A stretch of 64,000 nt of DNA, from positions 64,001 through 128,000 of the forward strand of contig JBBHKE010000800.1 of the NCBI GenBank assembly GCA_037447655.1, written 5' to 3'. Below the pieces are notes generated by a model. The model had not been told where the DNA came from and made no database searches. It was given only the letters and a program-made list of their open reading frames with translations. Below, in pieces: positions 14,401 to 26,665 of the stretch. Position 1 is the stretch's first letter; each line of letters opens with the position of its first letter. The position numbers were made by a program, and so were the translations under genes. Source of the DNA: Zygnema cylindricum (lineage: Eukaryota > Streptophyta > Zygnematophyceae > Zygnematales > Zygnemataceae).

Positions 14401-17400
14401 GAATCTTAATTATGATCTATTTTAGGCGCTGCATAACTTTCTTGTTTATGTAATTTATGATCTACTGAAGTTAGTTTTTCTGTTAAATTCTTTATATGTT
14501 TGTAAAATTGCAAATATTCGCAAAGCTTCAATATCTGTTTGTAAAATTGCAAATATTCGCAAAGCATCAATATCGTCTGTGTCTATATCACCAATTGAGT
14601 TATTGCTATGTGACTGTGACAATGTATGAGGAGAAAACCTTCCTGGCCGCGTACATCTAAAGCCCCACTCAACTGGTTCAGAAGAAATTGTTTCCTTGGT
14701 TTTATTAACAGAGTTGTGTATTATGTTGTCATATACATAATTCAATTGATTCAGCTCATTATAAAATTGGTTCAGTTACAAATCTTTTTGCATTTGTATT
14801 GTTCATAAAACTTGTAAAACATCCATATAAATTATACATTTCCAACATTCAGACTATTTTTCTAATTTTTGCAACAACAGGGTATGATAATTAGTGGTTT
14901 GTGACAGCCAAATTTGTTTCACACATTGTATAACCACTTACCATAGTATCACAAAGAAACTTAGGCACCCCATCTCCCCCAGAGGAAGCTTCCCATGGTG
15001 CAGGTCCAATCCACTCAAGGACATCTTCCGCGGGGTTCATCCGTCCTTGAGCAGCCCCTCTCAACCTTCGAGTCTTACTTGTTTGCTTTATCCGGCTTGC
15101 TTCATGAACATCTAGCTTTTCCCCAAAGTAGTTCACAGCCTGCTTCCAAGTGAAGCTCCAAGCTTCATTACCGTCCAAAACAGACTCATGTCTGCTGAAC
15201 TTTCCCTCCCCTCCATTATCTTTTCCTACTTGCACAAAAACGTCACTACATTCTGTTCCTCCATGAGTGCTGTGGTCTTCTGCTACTCCAGCTGTTCCTC
15301 CTTGTAAACGACATACTGACAGTAACGACTCAGTTTGTATTGACCTCCTTGCTAATACTAATCCAGCTCTGGCAATGCTACTTGGGACATCAACAACTGC
15401 TGATTTGGCTGAATTGATAGAAAATGTTTTCATGGCTTGAATTGCCTGTTGCATATTTGCTGCTGAACTGTGTTGACTATCACAGCCATACGTATACAAA
15501 ACCTCTGTCAAGCCGTGTGATACCTCGGTGACACCTGTCGGAGGCCATCAATATAAGACATTCAGACCTTCATCTAACATACAAATGAGCCTTGTAACAT
15601 CTCCAGATTCTTATATTGATTGAGAAATCAGTTTCCTTAAAAATAATACAATATAGTCTTAGAGCAGGGACAGCCTCCATCAAAAGTCTGCAGTCTCCAT
15701 CAATTACTGTTCACAAAGGACCTCAACTGCTCTTCCATGAAAGATTTTCAGGTAACTTACTTGGGGCAGCTTGTCCGACCTCATGGGAAAGTTTGTCAAA
15801 TACATCCATCAAGCAAAAAGCATCAGATGCAGCATACTCCAATTGCTTTAAGGACAATGGTCGCTCCTCCCAATTGCTGCATTGAAGTTGCTGCAAAGAG
15901 AAAGCAGCCTAAGACGCATTTCAAGGCAGTATCTTCAGTGGAGCCAGACAACAACATTAACCCTGACTTGGGCATATTCTAACTCACATTTTTGGGTCAT
16001 GATTCTGTCACCTTTTGGTGATGTCACACGATAATTGGTAAAATAGAAAATCACCAACAAATGTAAGTGAGAATATGCCTTTTGCCATTTGCAAAAGAAA
16101 CACCCAACAGATCAGCTGACAATCAGGGACTGCAATTGACAAAGAATTGCTCATAGCTGTGGAAGAATATCTGCTACGCCAATTAGCACAGTTAAGTAAG
16201 CAGAAGAAAACCAAGCTCGGTGATGCAAATTCTCCATGAAATGATCAGCAAAAACAATTACGACGCTCAAGCTTGAACCTCATTAGAAACAGCTTGGAAG
16301 GCGTATTCTATGATTGCTATTAGGACAGTCGAAAGGAAACATCCAGAATTATCCAGCTTTCATGAAGAATGACAAACAGCCTTGTGATTAGAAAGAATCC
16401 ATACCATACAAAAGCAACAAACATGGAGCACGAATGACTCAACCCATCATGTAGAGCTGCATAAGTCCTCGAAACCTGAAGAATAGAAGTCAAAGAGCAG
16501 TTGGGGTCGTCGCAATTTGACCTTGCAAAGTGGATAACCAAGAACACTCTCAACAACTCCAGAGAGACCACCTCCAACAATCGATGATGGACGAACATGA
16601 GCCTTGCCTTTTGCTGTGTCGAATGCTTTGTCTAATCTGATGTTACGATACATCCTCCCCACATCCACATAAGGCTCAACCTACAGTGCGCCCCTGCAAT
16701 AGTCAATCAGACAGTACCACGAAAAATACGTCCTTGTAACACATTCTTATGTATTTCAACAAGAAATTTCACTGTCGCATGCAAAACACAGAAAATCCCA
16801 AGAGAAAAACTGTATAACCTGCTCACCAAACTACAATGGTCTGGTGAAAAATTGTAAAATGAGCAGAAATAGCTATGGACCATAATCCATAGTTTGGAAC
16901 TAGGTCCATAGCTTGGAAATAGGTCCATTTTTAGGAATCCAACGAGAACCACTAACTCTATATGCACGAATATAAAAAGTACACTAATATGTGAGTGAAG
17001 TCATTTAGCTGCTTTGTGCATGATAAACAAGCCAAGAGGTATCATCAAGTTATGCAGATAAATTCCCCTAGTAAAAAAAATGGTATTAGAGAATGCAGCA
17101 TTTTGTAACAAAAACATATATCAAACAGATTATTAAAATTCGCCACAGGGAACTCCAATTTGACCCGAGGGCTGATTCAACAGAAGTGTGGAGAAGACAG
17201 ATACGCAACATAAACCATGAAATTAAATATGAAGCCTTCTGAGTAACGCCTTCAGTCACTTTTGTATAATCAACAGCGAGTAAAAACACCGACAACGACA
17301 TAACTAACTGGCAAATTTCACATCACTTTCAGTTACTTTCATCCATAAAAGTAAAGAAAGATCCAACCACAAATCAAGTAGGTGCTGACCTCATCAAAAG

Positions 17401-17968
17401 TGTGAAGTCCATGATGATTGGCAGCCAGAAATCGCATGTCATCTCGCAAACCATAACCAAGTTTGAGGACACTTCGAGACTGAAGCATGGCCGCCAATGG
17501 ACCTGCAAAAACTTCCGGTGACAGAGCCAACATGTCTAGAACAAAAACAGCTGAAGTTGTATCATTAGAAAGGACATTTTTCACCGCCTGCAACAAATCG
17601 TTGAATTTGCTCTCTTCCAGCCCTTCTTCAGATGCACTTCGGAGGAAGACATCCAAAAGGCCTCTATCTAGCTCCGACTCCGAGTTCTCTGAACCATTTC
17701 TTTGTACATCACTGCTTTCAGCGGACACGTGAAAGCTTCGAAATCTACATGCTACTTGCAGAATGGAGACTTTAGGAGTTTTTCGGCCATTTTTGGCTAC
17801 ATGGGAAGTGAGAGGCTTCCATTCAGCATCCAATCCAACAAGATAGGAACGCTTCAAAACGATGGTGAAGATCGAAAAGCTTTCTGCAGAGTCTATGAAA
17901 AAAACAAGAGATGGAGGGATGGGCATCTTCCAGTAAACAGGCCCTCCTGCAAGGGATGCTGTATCCAT
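11401..17968 (-). CDS. 3'-5' exonuclease with C-terminal Mut7-C domain, 8 exons
   Basis: Predicted RNA/DNA 3'-5' exonuclease of the DnaQ/RNase D fold, fused to a Mut7-C (PIN-like plus zinc ribbon) domain. Nematode MUT-7 and an uncharacterised plant family share this architecture. Exons from the 5' end: 17390-17968, 16522-16680, 15761-15890, 14942-15534, 12641-12717, 12212-12344, 11890-12093 and 11401-11712. All phases fit, giving 728 residues. Exo I is LVGLDAEW (D47, E49), Exo II LGYGLRDDMRFLA (D176/D177) and Exo III YAASD (Y265, D269). A poorly conserved Ser-rich linker of nearly 200 residues fills exon 4. Mut7-C starts at about 488 with GGLAKQLRCVGIDA, then VVLTRDIKFIRR, a zinc ribbon with C575/C578 and C616/C619 (WQCSACRHLYWEGSQFDRA). 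The tail is Ser/Lys-rich. Substrate and partners cannot be told from sequence. The ATG at 17968 precedes the exonuclease fold by about 40 residues. Confidence 0.93.
14499..14575. repeat. 39-bp tandem duplication in exonuclease intron 4
   Basis: A 39-bp unit beginning TTTGTAAAATTGCAAATATT occurs twice in a row with one substitution (GCTTC versus GCATC). It lies in the 2.2-kb intron 12718-14941. The rest of that intron is AT-rich, with short open frames at 14038-14425 on both strands that resemble nothing I know. Confidence 0.9.
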
Positions 17969-18246
17969 TTTATAAGTTTACTGAGGTTTCAGTTTTTCAC
18001 ATTTGCTCTGGAGGAGACGAAGAAAATCTACAAACAGTGTAGAGTAAGCCAAGGGGTTCTTTATTTTCTTTTGAATTTATTTTTCCTTCTTTAGTTTCGT
18101 TTTCAGGTGCATGGCGTCTGGATTCTACACTGTAGAATGCCTTCACTGTCGGAAATTCACGACCCGGAAGTCCCAATGATCACCTGCTCGCCTCAAATCC
18201 AAAGATTGAAAGAAATCGTTGCATTGAACATACAAAGTGACAGACA
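17969..18246. other. Upstream region of the exonuclease gene
   Basis: Lies between the exonuclease start codon (minus strand) and the MITE cluster. It is the probable 5' UTR and promoter. Nothing specific is visible. Confidence 0.4.
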
Positions 18247-19000
18247 AGTGAACAACCGGGGCCCAGTCCGCATCCGGCACCATCCGCGACCGGTCAAGCG
18301 TAACCATTCGCACAGAAACTCGTATGTATGGTACAGTACACCGCCAATCGCTATTAGAGTATATAACGCTAATTCGGTGCCCCTAAATTTTGACCCCAAA
18401 ACCTGAAATAGAATTAATAACGTATTTAAGTACGTGGACCATAATCTGCCACGTCTCAGGCACTAAATTAGAATCAATAACGCTAATTTTTTTTTGACGC
18501 TATTTAATCCTTGACTCTAATAGCGATTGGCGGTGTACAGTACACCGCCAATCGCTATTAGCGTGTAGGTTTGATTAGCGTATACCATTATTTAGCGTTG
18601 TGTACGCTAATTGGGAATTTGGAAATTTTGGAAGAAATCGATTACTCTAATTAGGAATTAGGGCTTTTTTTAAATAGTGTGGATAATTCTATTTGAGAAT
18701 AAAAACAAAAAAAAGCGGGACGGGATTAGCGTACACAACGCTAATAGCGATTGGCGGTGTACAGTACACCGCCAATCGCTATTACCATAACCAAACAATT
18801 AGAATGTATGATTTTTTCCAAAATTTTCAAATTCTTAAATAGCGTACACCACGGTAAATATTTTTATACGCTAAAAAAACTTACACGCTAATAACGATTG
18901 GCGGTGTAGTGAACAACCGGGGCCCAGTCCACATCCGGCACCATCCGTGACCGGTCAAGCGTAACAATTCGCACAGAAACTCGTATGTATGGTACAGTAC
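18247..19000. repeat. Head-to-tail array of three TA-type MITEs inside a 93-bp direct repeat
   Basis: Three elements lie at 18339-18535, 18543-18759 and 18767-18906. Each is bounded by CACCGCCAATCG and its inverse and flanked by TA on both sides. The spacers between them are TACAGTA both times. The whole cluster sits between two copies of a 93-bp sequence, 18247-18339 and 18908-19000, that differ at three positions. The TA flanks point to Tc1/mariner-type insertion. The inner sequences differ in length (197, 217, 140 bp), so the array is not a simple tandem duplication of one element. Confidence 0.9.
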
Positions 19001-19640
19001 TGTATTATATGCGAACGAAATTTGAAATTTCAGTTCGAGCGGAAACTCGAATCGTACAGGGTTGGATACTTGAGAAGTTGAGAATTGAGATATTGGGGTA
19101 CGATGTAATTCTACGTTTACACGTGTCAAAATCTTAGTGACTTATTTCGGCTTCCCTGTTGCACACGCCAAGAATATTCCGAAAGCAAAAGCTATCGTGT
19201 GAGGCACAGGGATTGACAGGTGGCAGTTCCAGCTCTCGAATCCCTTCGTTCCCAAGTTTTCTCCTCTTGCCTAGTACTCCCTGTTCTATTCATGCATTTG
19301 CTTAACTCAACGGGAAAAATTTCATAACAGAATTATCAGTTGTCGTCCAAATTTTCACGTCGACGAGTTTCTTCTTGGCTTGTAGCAAGACTTCCGAGGC
19401 GTTGTGAATATTTTTGTTAAACTCATTTTTATTTGTTCGACACGCTAGTTAACCCTGCACTCATGCCTACAGGATATTTGAATTAACTTGGGTTTTTAAT
19501 TTCCAAAACGTTGATAATTGTAGACGTGATTTACGGCAGTTTCTCCCAAAAAAAAATTAAGGTCCTTTTATAATTTTTTGGACTGAGACTCTTTGTATGC
19601 TTTACACTCGTAGGACTTGGGGATTAATTTGTCATCTATC
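19001..19640. other. Upstream region of Deg1
   Basis: AT-rich 5' flank between the MITE cluster and the Deg1 start codon. It must contain the promoter and 5' UTR. No certain element is seen. Confidence 0.4.
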
Positions 19641-22600
19641 ATGGCTAGTCTCAGAGCTTATGATTCTTTCTTAGTTGATAGACAGGGAACCTTTTATCTT
19701 TGCTCTGGCTCTCATGCTGTGGCGAAAAAGTGTACTTCTTTTGCTAAAATTCCGGCAACAGTTGTTTCCAAGAACCAGGTCACAATTCTTGCATTTCCAA
19801 GCTCTCAGAGGTCTGTGAACAAGCGTCATGCTAGATTACCACCATTTACAACTTTGCCGATGTTAGGGCCTGTTTCTTCTTCTAGAAGCATCCACCATAA
19901 TCTTTTGGTGGCTTGTTCTGCTCAGAATGGTGGAGGTGGAGGTGACCGTACTCCTCGTGCAAATTGGGATTCTGGAAGTCATCATGGTGAGGATGAAGGG
20001 GAAGAAGCTGAGAGTTTGGAGATGGAGAACAGTTTATCAGAGAAATTAGATGGATTCCAAAGCAGTAGCATTGGGACACCTTTAAAGGAAGGCTTGCTGC
20101 AGCGGTGTATGGATTCGTTAACTATGTCAGCTTTTGCAAGTGTTCTGCACAATCTGAGTTCTTTTTGCTTTCACGACGGTTTCGGACGTAAAGTTGCAGC
20201 TGTGTTCCTTTCTGCAATTCTGCTTGCAAGCAATTTGCCACTTAGTGCAGAAGGCCTTGTGATGGGACCTCCACGCAAGTTGCAAGCAGATGAAGAAGCA
20301 ACAGTCCAGTTGTTCAGAGAGAGTACACCGTCAGTGGTATATATTACCAACCTTGCAGTCAGGTGAATTTACTTTCCTCGGGTACTGTTTGAATTGTATC
20401 TCTTGACTAGAATTTGTTACATATTTGAATTGTATAATACGCATTAGCTGTAGTTTGCTTTAGTGGACTATTTTGAAGCAGGTATCAGGTAGCGGTGAAT
20501 TTTGTCATTGAAAGACTCTGGTGAACCTATGTACCTAATAGACATAAATTCTGTATAAGGAAATATACAGACAGGTAGACTACTACATTTGCCAAATGGC
20601 ATGTATAGCAAATTGAAGATGGAAGTATTGTTGATTCGTATAAGTATGATTTGTATTGTTGAGCAGGGGTGTAGAAGCTGGTCCTTTCTAAGCAGGGCTT
20701 TTATATGCAGTAGTGACAGTCAGCTGAATTGCACCTTTTATAGTAGGAACATATTCCTGTGCTCTAGAATTGCGGCAGCAACAGGCATCAGGACCGTATC
20801 TCCTGTGATAGCCCTGGGATATTCAGAAAGCTACAGCATTTGGTTAGTTTCTCCTATAGGAGTAGCGCAAAAGGAATTGCGGATAACAGCCCCATGAGTT
20901 ATTTTGTAGAATTTAGGGGGAAAATTAGTTGTCCAAAGGACAGGTGTTAGCCCATTCGGCATGATGCCACTGCCATCTTGGCATGTTGTCTGAGGATGGT
21001 CCACATGCAAGAACTGGATTCAATTGTGACCGTTGTGGTAGTTTCACTTCAATTTTTTCTTCTGCAGGAGACCTGATATGATTGGTAATTTTTAGACTTA
21101 GGAATCTGATTATTGCAGGGCTCGACCAATTGAACGGGACTGGTTGTTAAATGGTAGGGTTTCAGTAGGGAATTTAAAGAGGTGGCGAAGTATGTTTCAT
21201 GGCCATTGTCGTAGGAATTTCCAAATTTGTTAGACTTGTCATCCTACAGAAGAATCCAGATAATTGCCAAAAAAAGAAAAGGGATGTGTCACAGATGGTG
21301 ATGTCTTCAGTATTGCGATGCATGATTAGATCTTAAGGTCTGGTGATTGCCGTTCAATTTTCAAGGATTTTTCATGATGTTTCTCCTCAAGCTAATGTCT
21401 ACATCAGATTCTTTCCTGATTACAACTAATATAAGCTATTTTTTGACTATATAGCAACGTAGTCTAGACACTTAATTGCGCTCCTGTTGTAGTTAGTGTA
21501 GCAATTGCTGAGATACCCATGGAGATGATGAATACCTGCTCCAAGGTCGTTTTAGACTTTGGTATTGTTTAGCACCTTGGGGATGCTGACTTGAGGGTGG
21601 TGTTGGTTGCTAGAGATGTTTCTTGATATGCTACCATAGTTGCTGGTTTTGAAGTTTAAAAATCCTTCAAGAAATTAATCCAGGATACCACTCCAACTGT
21701 GTAATTCTTGGCTAATCTGGTGATGAACGTCCGTCTTAGTCACAGTTCCCTTGGGCTGTCTGTGACCCTTGAAGCTGACACAGTGCATAGCTTATTGTGG
21801 GATCCATCTTGTAATAGCTGATGGGCTGCTCTTGGTGAATAACCTGTTCCTGTGTTGTGTTGTGTCTGCAGAAGGGATGTCTTTACCCTTGACGTCATGG
21901 CAGTGCCTCAAGGTTCTGGTTCTGGCTTCATCTGGGACATTGGTGGCCATGTAGTCACTAACTACCATGTCATTCGCGGAGCGTCTGATCTAAGGTGTGA
22001 TGCAACGCTCTTTTCTGAAAAGTGTTTACCTGCCTGAAGTCGCACTGTGCACGATAAAAAGGCACCTTTCTATCATTGGATGGGAGGTGCATCTTTTGCT
22101 TCACATTTAAGCAATCACAATATCTAAAATCAGAAGCATGCGGCTCTGGTGTCTGTACTTTGGCTTTTACTGGACAAGAGTACTTGCAGTCTGTTGTTTA
22201 CATGTTCAATGGTGTTGCATTATGTGAGCGGTCAGCTGGAATGTGGTCCGTGATTCAGCATGTTCCGGTTGAATTTAGCTTGTGGTTTAATCGCTGTTCA
22301 TATGTTCAACTGTTTTGGATAAGCTATTGACCAGTGCGATAGCCAGCTTGGTGAACGTCTGTTGTATTGACTGATGCATTTATAACGGCTGGAATTTTTG
22401 GTAGCAGAAGACCAGTGATCTGACAGAGGTCTAGTAGCTGAGCACAGGGTTAGTGGTCTACCAGCCTTATGTGGTCTGTATTTGTTTTAAATTGTAGTAG
22501 TTCACAATTGAGAAGTTGTTGACTTAGGCTTAGCCATGTTTTTAATGTGGCGTCATTACGTGGGCGACCAGCTATTTTGATCATTTTCAAAATTATTGCT

Positions 22601-25600
22601 GAAGTCTTGTTCAACAATTGATAGTTTTCACATATACGTGTTGTTGGCGCGTTGTTGGACGATCGAGGCTAGTGACATGCTTAGTCTCCTTGTGGCAATC
22701 ATGTGGGGAGTGACTGGACAGCAGATATGGCTGCGGGACTGGGTTGTCGCGTCCGTGCGTTGGGCAATTAGCTGCTCCTGAGTAAACTTTTTCAACAGGG
22801 TGACGCTTGGGGATCAGTCAGTGTATGCGGCGGATGTCGTGGGATATGACGAGGACAAGGATGTGGCTGTGCTTCACATCAATGCGCCCCCAGAAAAGTT
22901 GCGCCCTCTTCCTGTAGGAAGCTCTTCGGATCTACTTGTTGGCCAAAAAGTTTATGCTATTGGTAATCCTGTGAGTGTTTCTTCCTCAGTGATCAGCACA
23001 TTGCAATATGTGATTTTTTCTTTTCTTTAAATGTATTGGCATGTGATCAATGACTCTGAGTTCATAAGAGAAATTTCTTGCATAACATATGCAATTGTTG
23101 AACAAGGCTATCCAGGGTTGAAGTTCACTGGAGACCATGTTTTTTGTTGCGTATTGCCAATGGAGAGGATTATGCCAGAATATTTTATCAATGTTGTCAG
23201 CAACAGTAAAACTACTTTGGGAGATTTGATGAATTTTTATTCACACCTGTAATTTTGTGAATTGTGAGGGGTTGCAGTTCGGCCTTGACCATACGCTAAC
23301 TACAGGAGTAATCAGGTGAGCCTTTTCTATTCTTATTTACTTCTGTTTTTTTTTTTAATTTCCTTACAAAGGTTGGCACAAGGTTTTTACAGACATATCT
23401 GTTACCTTGACTAAATTTTCCACTTCTTTTCAGAAAATGCAAAGCTTTGGGAGGGAAATGTTGCTGCTGTCCTAAGTTTTGTATGCTTTTACAAACCGGT
23501 CAGCTATACCTATCCAAGTTAATCTAGGCGTATAGATGTATTGATGGGAAATTAGTGTGGTGAAAATTTTCTTATGGATGGTACCAGCAATATGATTTTC
23601 ATGTTAGATAGACATTTCGTACTATAGGTCCCCAGTCATGTGTGTATTCGTCATGACAGTATCTCAAGGGTATTTATGTTTTATTCATACTCTAAATTCA
23701 CGATTGAGAATATTCCAAGTGTAACATATCTCAGATTTAAACTTTCCTGTCATTGGGCTACACATGGCAATTTGGTGCATATAATTAACTGATTGTGCAG
23801 ACGTGCGCAAGCTATCAAGGCATTTGGAAACTGAACAGTTTCGATGACATGCCAGACTTTTATTGGCTGGCGATTTTACGGTGATAGTGCACTGCCTATC
23901 GCGAATTAGTCCTTGTAAATGCAACATTGGAATGTATAATACCAATTAAGTGTAGGGAGATGTAGCCCAGTTTAGTCCACTCGCTTAAATGTCATTATTC
24001 GCGCGTTTGTGTTTCTCTGTGAATAAAATATGTGACCAAATTAGTGTTGTTGACACTAATAACAATTGACAGTGTACTTCTGTAAGTGATTGTACTTTAG
24101 ATGTGTGTCTGTAAAAGCCGGACAGAAGTATTTTCTGCATTTTCAACCTCATTTTGTGTCCGAAAATAGTTTGTGCAACACTAAATTCCATCTGCAAAAT
24201 CATGTGTGAGCCTCATGATTTTATTGTCAGTGTGGTTTATAGTAAATATTTATTGCAAAAATTAATATGGAAACTTAATGTGGTTCAGACTTATTATTGA
24301 ATATGGTAGTTTTGCAATCTAAAAGATGATGTATGGATTGTACCTCATTTTTTGCTGCAGTGGCCTTAGACGCGAGATTAGTTCCGCGGCGACCGGCCGC
24401 CCAATTCAAGATGTTATCCAGACAGATGCAGCCATCAACCCGGGTAATAGTGGAGGCCCTTTATTGGATAGTGCTGGAAACTTGATTGGAATTAATACTG
24501 CCATATACTCTCCTTCAGGTGCTTCGTCGGGAGTGGGGTTTTCAATCCCAGTGGACACAGTATGGCTCGTTTCCATCTCCTTTTTTTTATAGCCGTCTCT
24601 TTCCCTGTCTGCGTTTTCTTTCCCATTGGTTGTCCTTCATGCTGCCTGCACGTTTCATTGTTGCGGGTTCTGCACCAATCCACACCTGACAGAATCCTTT
24701 GTGCAATGTAGCTTGCAGCAATATGGTTTCTAGTTTTGTTTCATAGGAAAATCAATCTTATTATGAAGAGATTAGATTTTCAGCAAGAATAGTATGCAAG
24801 AGGAACTTGCGGGTACCATTGCGTTGCATGTTTGGTGCATTGTGATGTTATATTGTTATCTGTGCTGTCTCTGGGCTGACGGTCAAACCAGGGCTATGTC
24901 TGAACAACTCTGTTTCTCTCTGCCTTAATCCACAGTTATTTAAAGGATATATAAGATATTTTCTGTCAAGTGTACTGGAGGAAATTGGACAGCACAATTT
25001 CTTAGAGCTTTGTGCACAGAACAGCTTCTTTGACAGTTCAGTTCTTAGAGAGCTGGTGGTTCCCTCAGTATTTACTGGAAGGGATGTGTATTTTTGCAGG
25101 TTAGCGGCATTGTGGAACAAATTGTAAAATATGGAAAGGTTACACGGCCAGTTCTAGGAATTTCTTTTGCGCCCGAGCAAAGTGTTGAGCAGCTAGGAGT
25201 CAGCGGGGTTATTATTTTGGATGCCCCTCCCAGTGGGCCAGCTGGCAAGGCTGTGAGTCCCTGTTGGAAACTTTGTTTCTTTTCCAGGGAACCAAGGGGG
25301 GTTTTAGATTTACGATAAAATTTTATCCTGTTTTACATTTGTTTTCTGGCCAGAATTTTTTTTTTCAGAAGTATCTGATGGAATCAACCAGGAATAATAA
25401 TTTGGTGACATAATTAATTTAATGAGAGGATCTTGTTTGCGGCTGATTTTTTTTTTTCTGTGCCAGAGATGAGCTTGGTTGGCGATAACGCCTTCAAATT
25501 TTAAGTTGTCCTTTTCTTTCATTCATAGAGTTTTGTGTGTAAGGCTCTTTAACATTTGTGTCTTGACACCTTGTCCAGGGTTTGAGACCGACAACTAGGG

Positions 25601-25922
25601 ATAGCTATGGCCGTTTAGTATTGGGCGATATTATCACTGGTATAAATGGACAAAAAATAAAGAACGGGAGTGATCTTTACAAAATCATGGACCGTTGCAA
25701 AGTGGGAGAGACGGTAAGCAGCGTTCAATTCCACAGAAACCCCCTTTACTTTAAGCTGGCTAAATTTTCTCTTTGGAGTTATGTCTGGAGAGTATAGTTA
25801 ATGACTGTTAATGATTAATGATTCTTACTGATTTGTTGGGGTAAAGTTTACAGGTGGATGTAGAAGTTTTGCGCGGGGAGGAGCAGTTGAAGGTCCCAGT
25901 GACACTTGAACCAAAGGATTAG
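19641..25922 (+). CDS. DEG1: Deg1-type HtrA serine protease, thylakoid lumen precursor, 8 exons
   Basis: Trypsin-fold, PDZ-bearing HtrA protease. Plant Deg1 works in the thylakoid lumen in photosystem II repair. Exons: 19641-20362, 21872-21994, 22799-22970, 23278-23315, 24361-24559, 25100-25252, 25579-25713 and 25854-25922. Phases all join, giving 536 residues. The N-terminus looks like a plastid transit peptide (a possible stromal cleavage near VACSA, about residue 90). An acidic stretch follows, then a lumen-targeting segment: Arg-Lys at 183-184, a hydrophobic run at 185-199 and LSAEG near 201. The catalytic triad is H273 ([13 protein letters not shown]), D303 (DKDVAVL) and S382 ([11 protein letters not shown]). 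One PDZ domain follows, with [38 protein letters not shown] and KVGET. It is about 100 residues longer than land-plant Deg1 as I recall it, and the excess lies before the protease domain. The first ATG after an in-frame TTG was chosen as the start. Confidence 0.97.
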
Positions 25923-26570
25923 ACAAGAAAGTGGAAAGGGTCGTTGAGTTCGTGATCGTCAGACATTCTCGTCAACATTGTTTGATAAGATCAGCGAGAA
26001 ATGTTATTTCCGGTCATTGCAAACGCGCCTGACAACAGGTCAGTATTTGAACAGTTTTTGTGGGTTAATATAAAATAGATGTACAATGAAGTGACTTTGT
26101 CTTTGTCTTTGTAGAGCAGTAATCTTAGGTATATGTCTATTTTCGAGAGCTAGATTAGGTAGGCATGTTCACATATTGTGTGGTTTTACTGTGACTAGTT
26201 GAGTGTGGATGGATTTAGTCCCCATAACCTTTATGGTCCTGGACAATATGTTATCAATCAAAACCATTTGCTGGCCCTCTTTGCCAGCTTTAAAAGAGCT
26301 AATTTTGACGTTCTCGACTTTGTTATTGTGGCATCATTGGTGTATTGTCAGTGTCTGAGCTGCAAGCTTCATACAAATACTCTCTTTTTCTTTTTCCTTT
26401 GGAGGTGTGACTTTGTTTTTTACTAGTTTCGTTGGCAATATTTATGGATACTAACGGTATGGTTATGCTCAAATGTGGACACGAAATAATTGCCTGCATG
26501 GATATATGTTGTCCATGTAATTTAGGGTTTGTTTTCAAAGGGGTCCAATGTGTGGGGATGCTATGAAGGT

Positions 26571-26665
26571 TGTCCCTAAAATAACTGTGATCTGTTTTTA
26601 GTTTGTCCCTAAAATGACTGTGATCTGTTTTTAGTTTGTCCCTAAAATAACTTTGATCCGTATTT
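26571..26665. repeat. 33-bp tandem repeat, nearly three copies
   Basis: The unit beginning TGTCCCTAAAATAACTGTGA starts at 26571, 26604 and 26637. The last copy is diverged and incomplete. Confidence 0.95.

Noticed and set aside
14038-14425. Overlapping open frames on both strands inside the 2.2-kb exonuclease intron
   Set aside because: No family resemblance; the intron splices cleanly around it.
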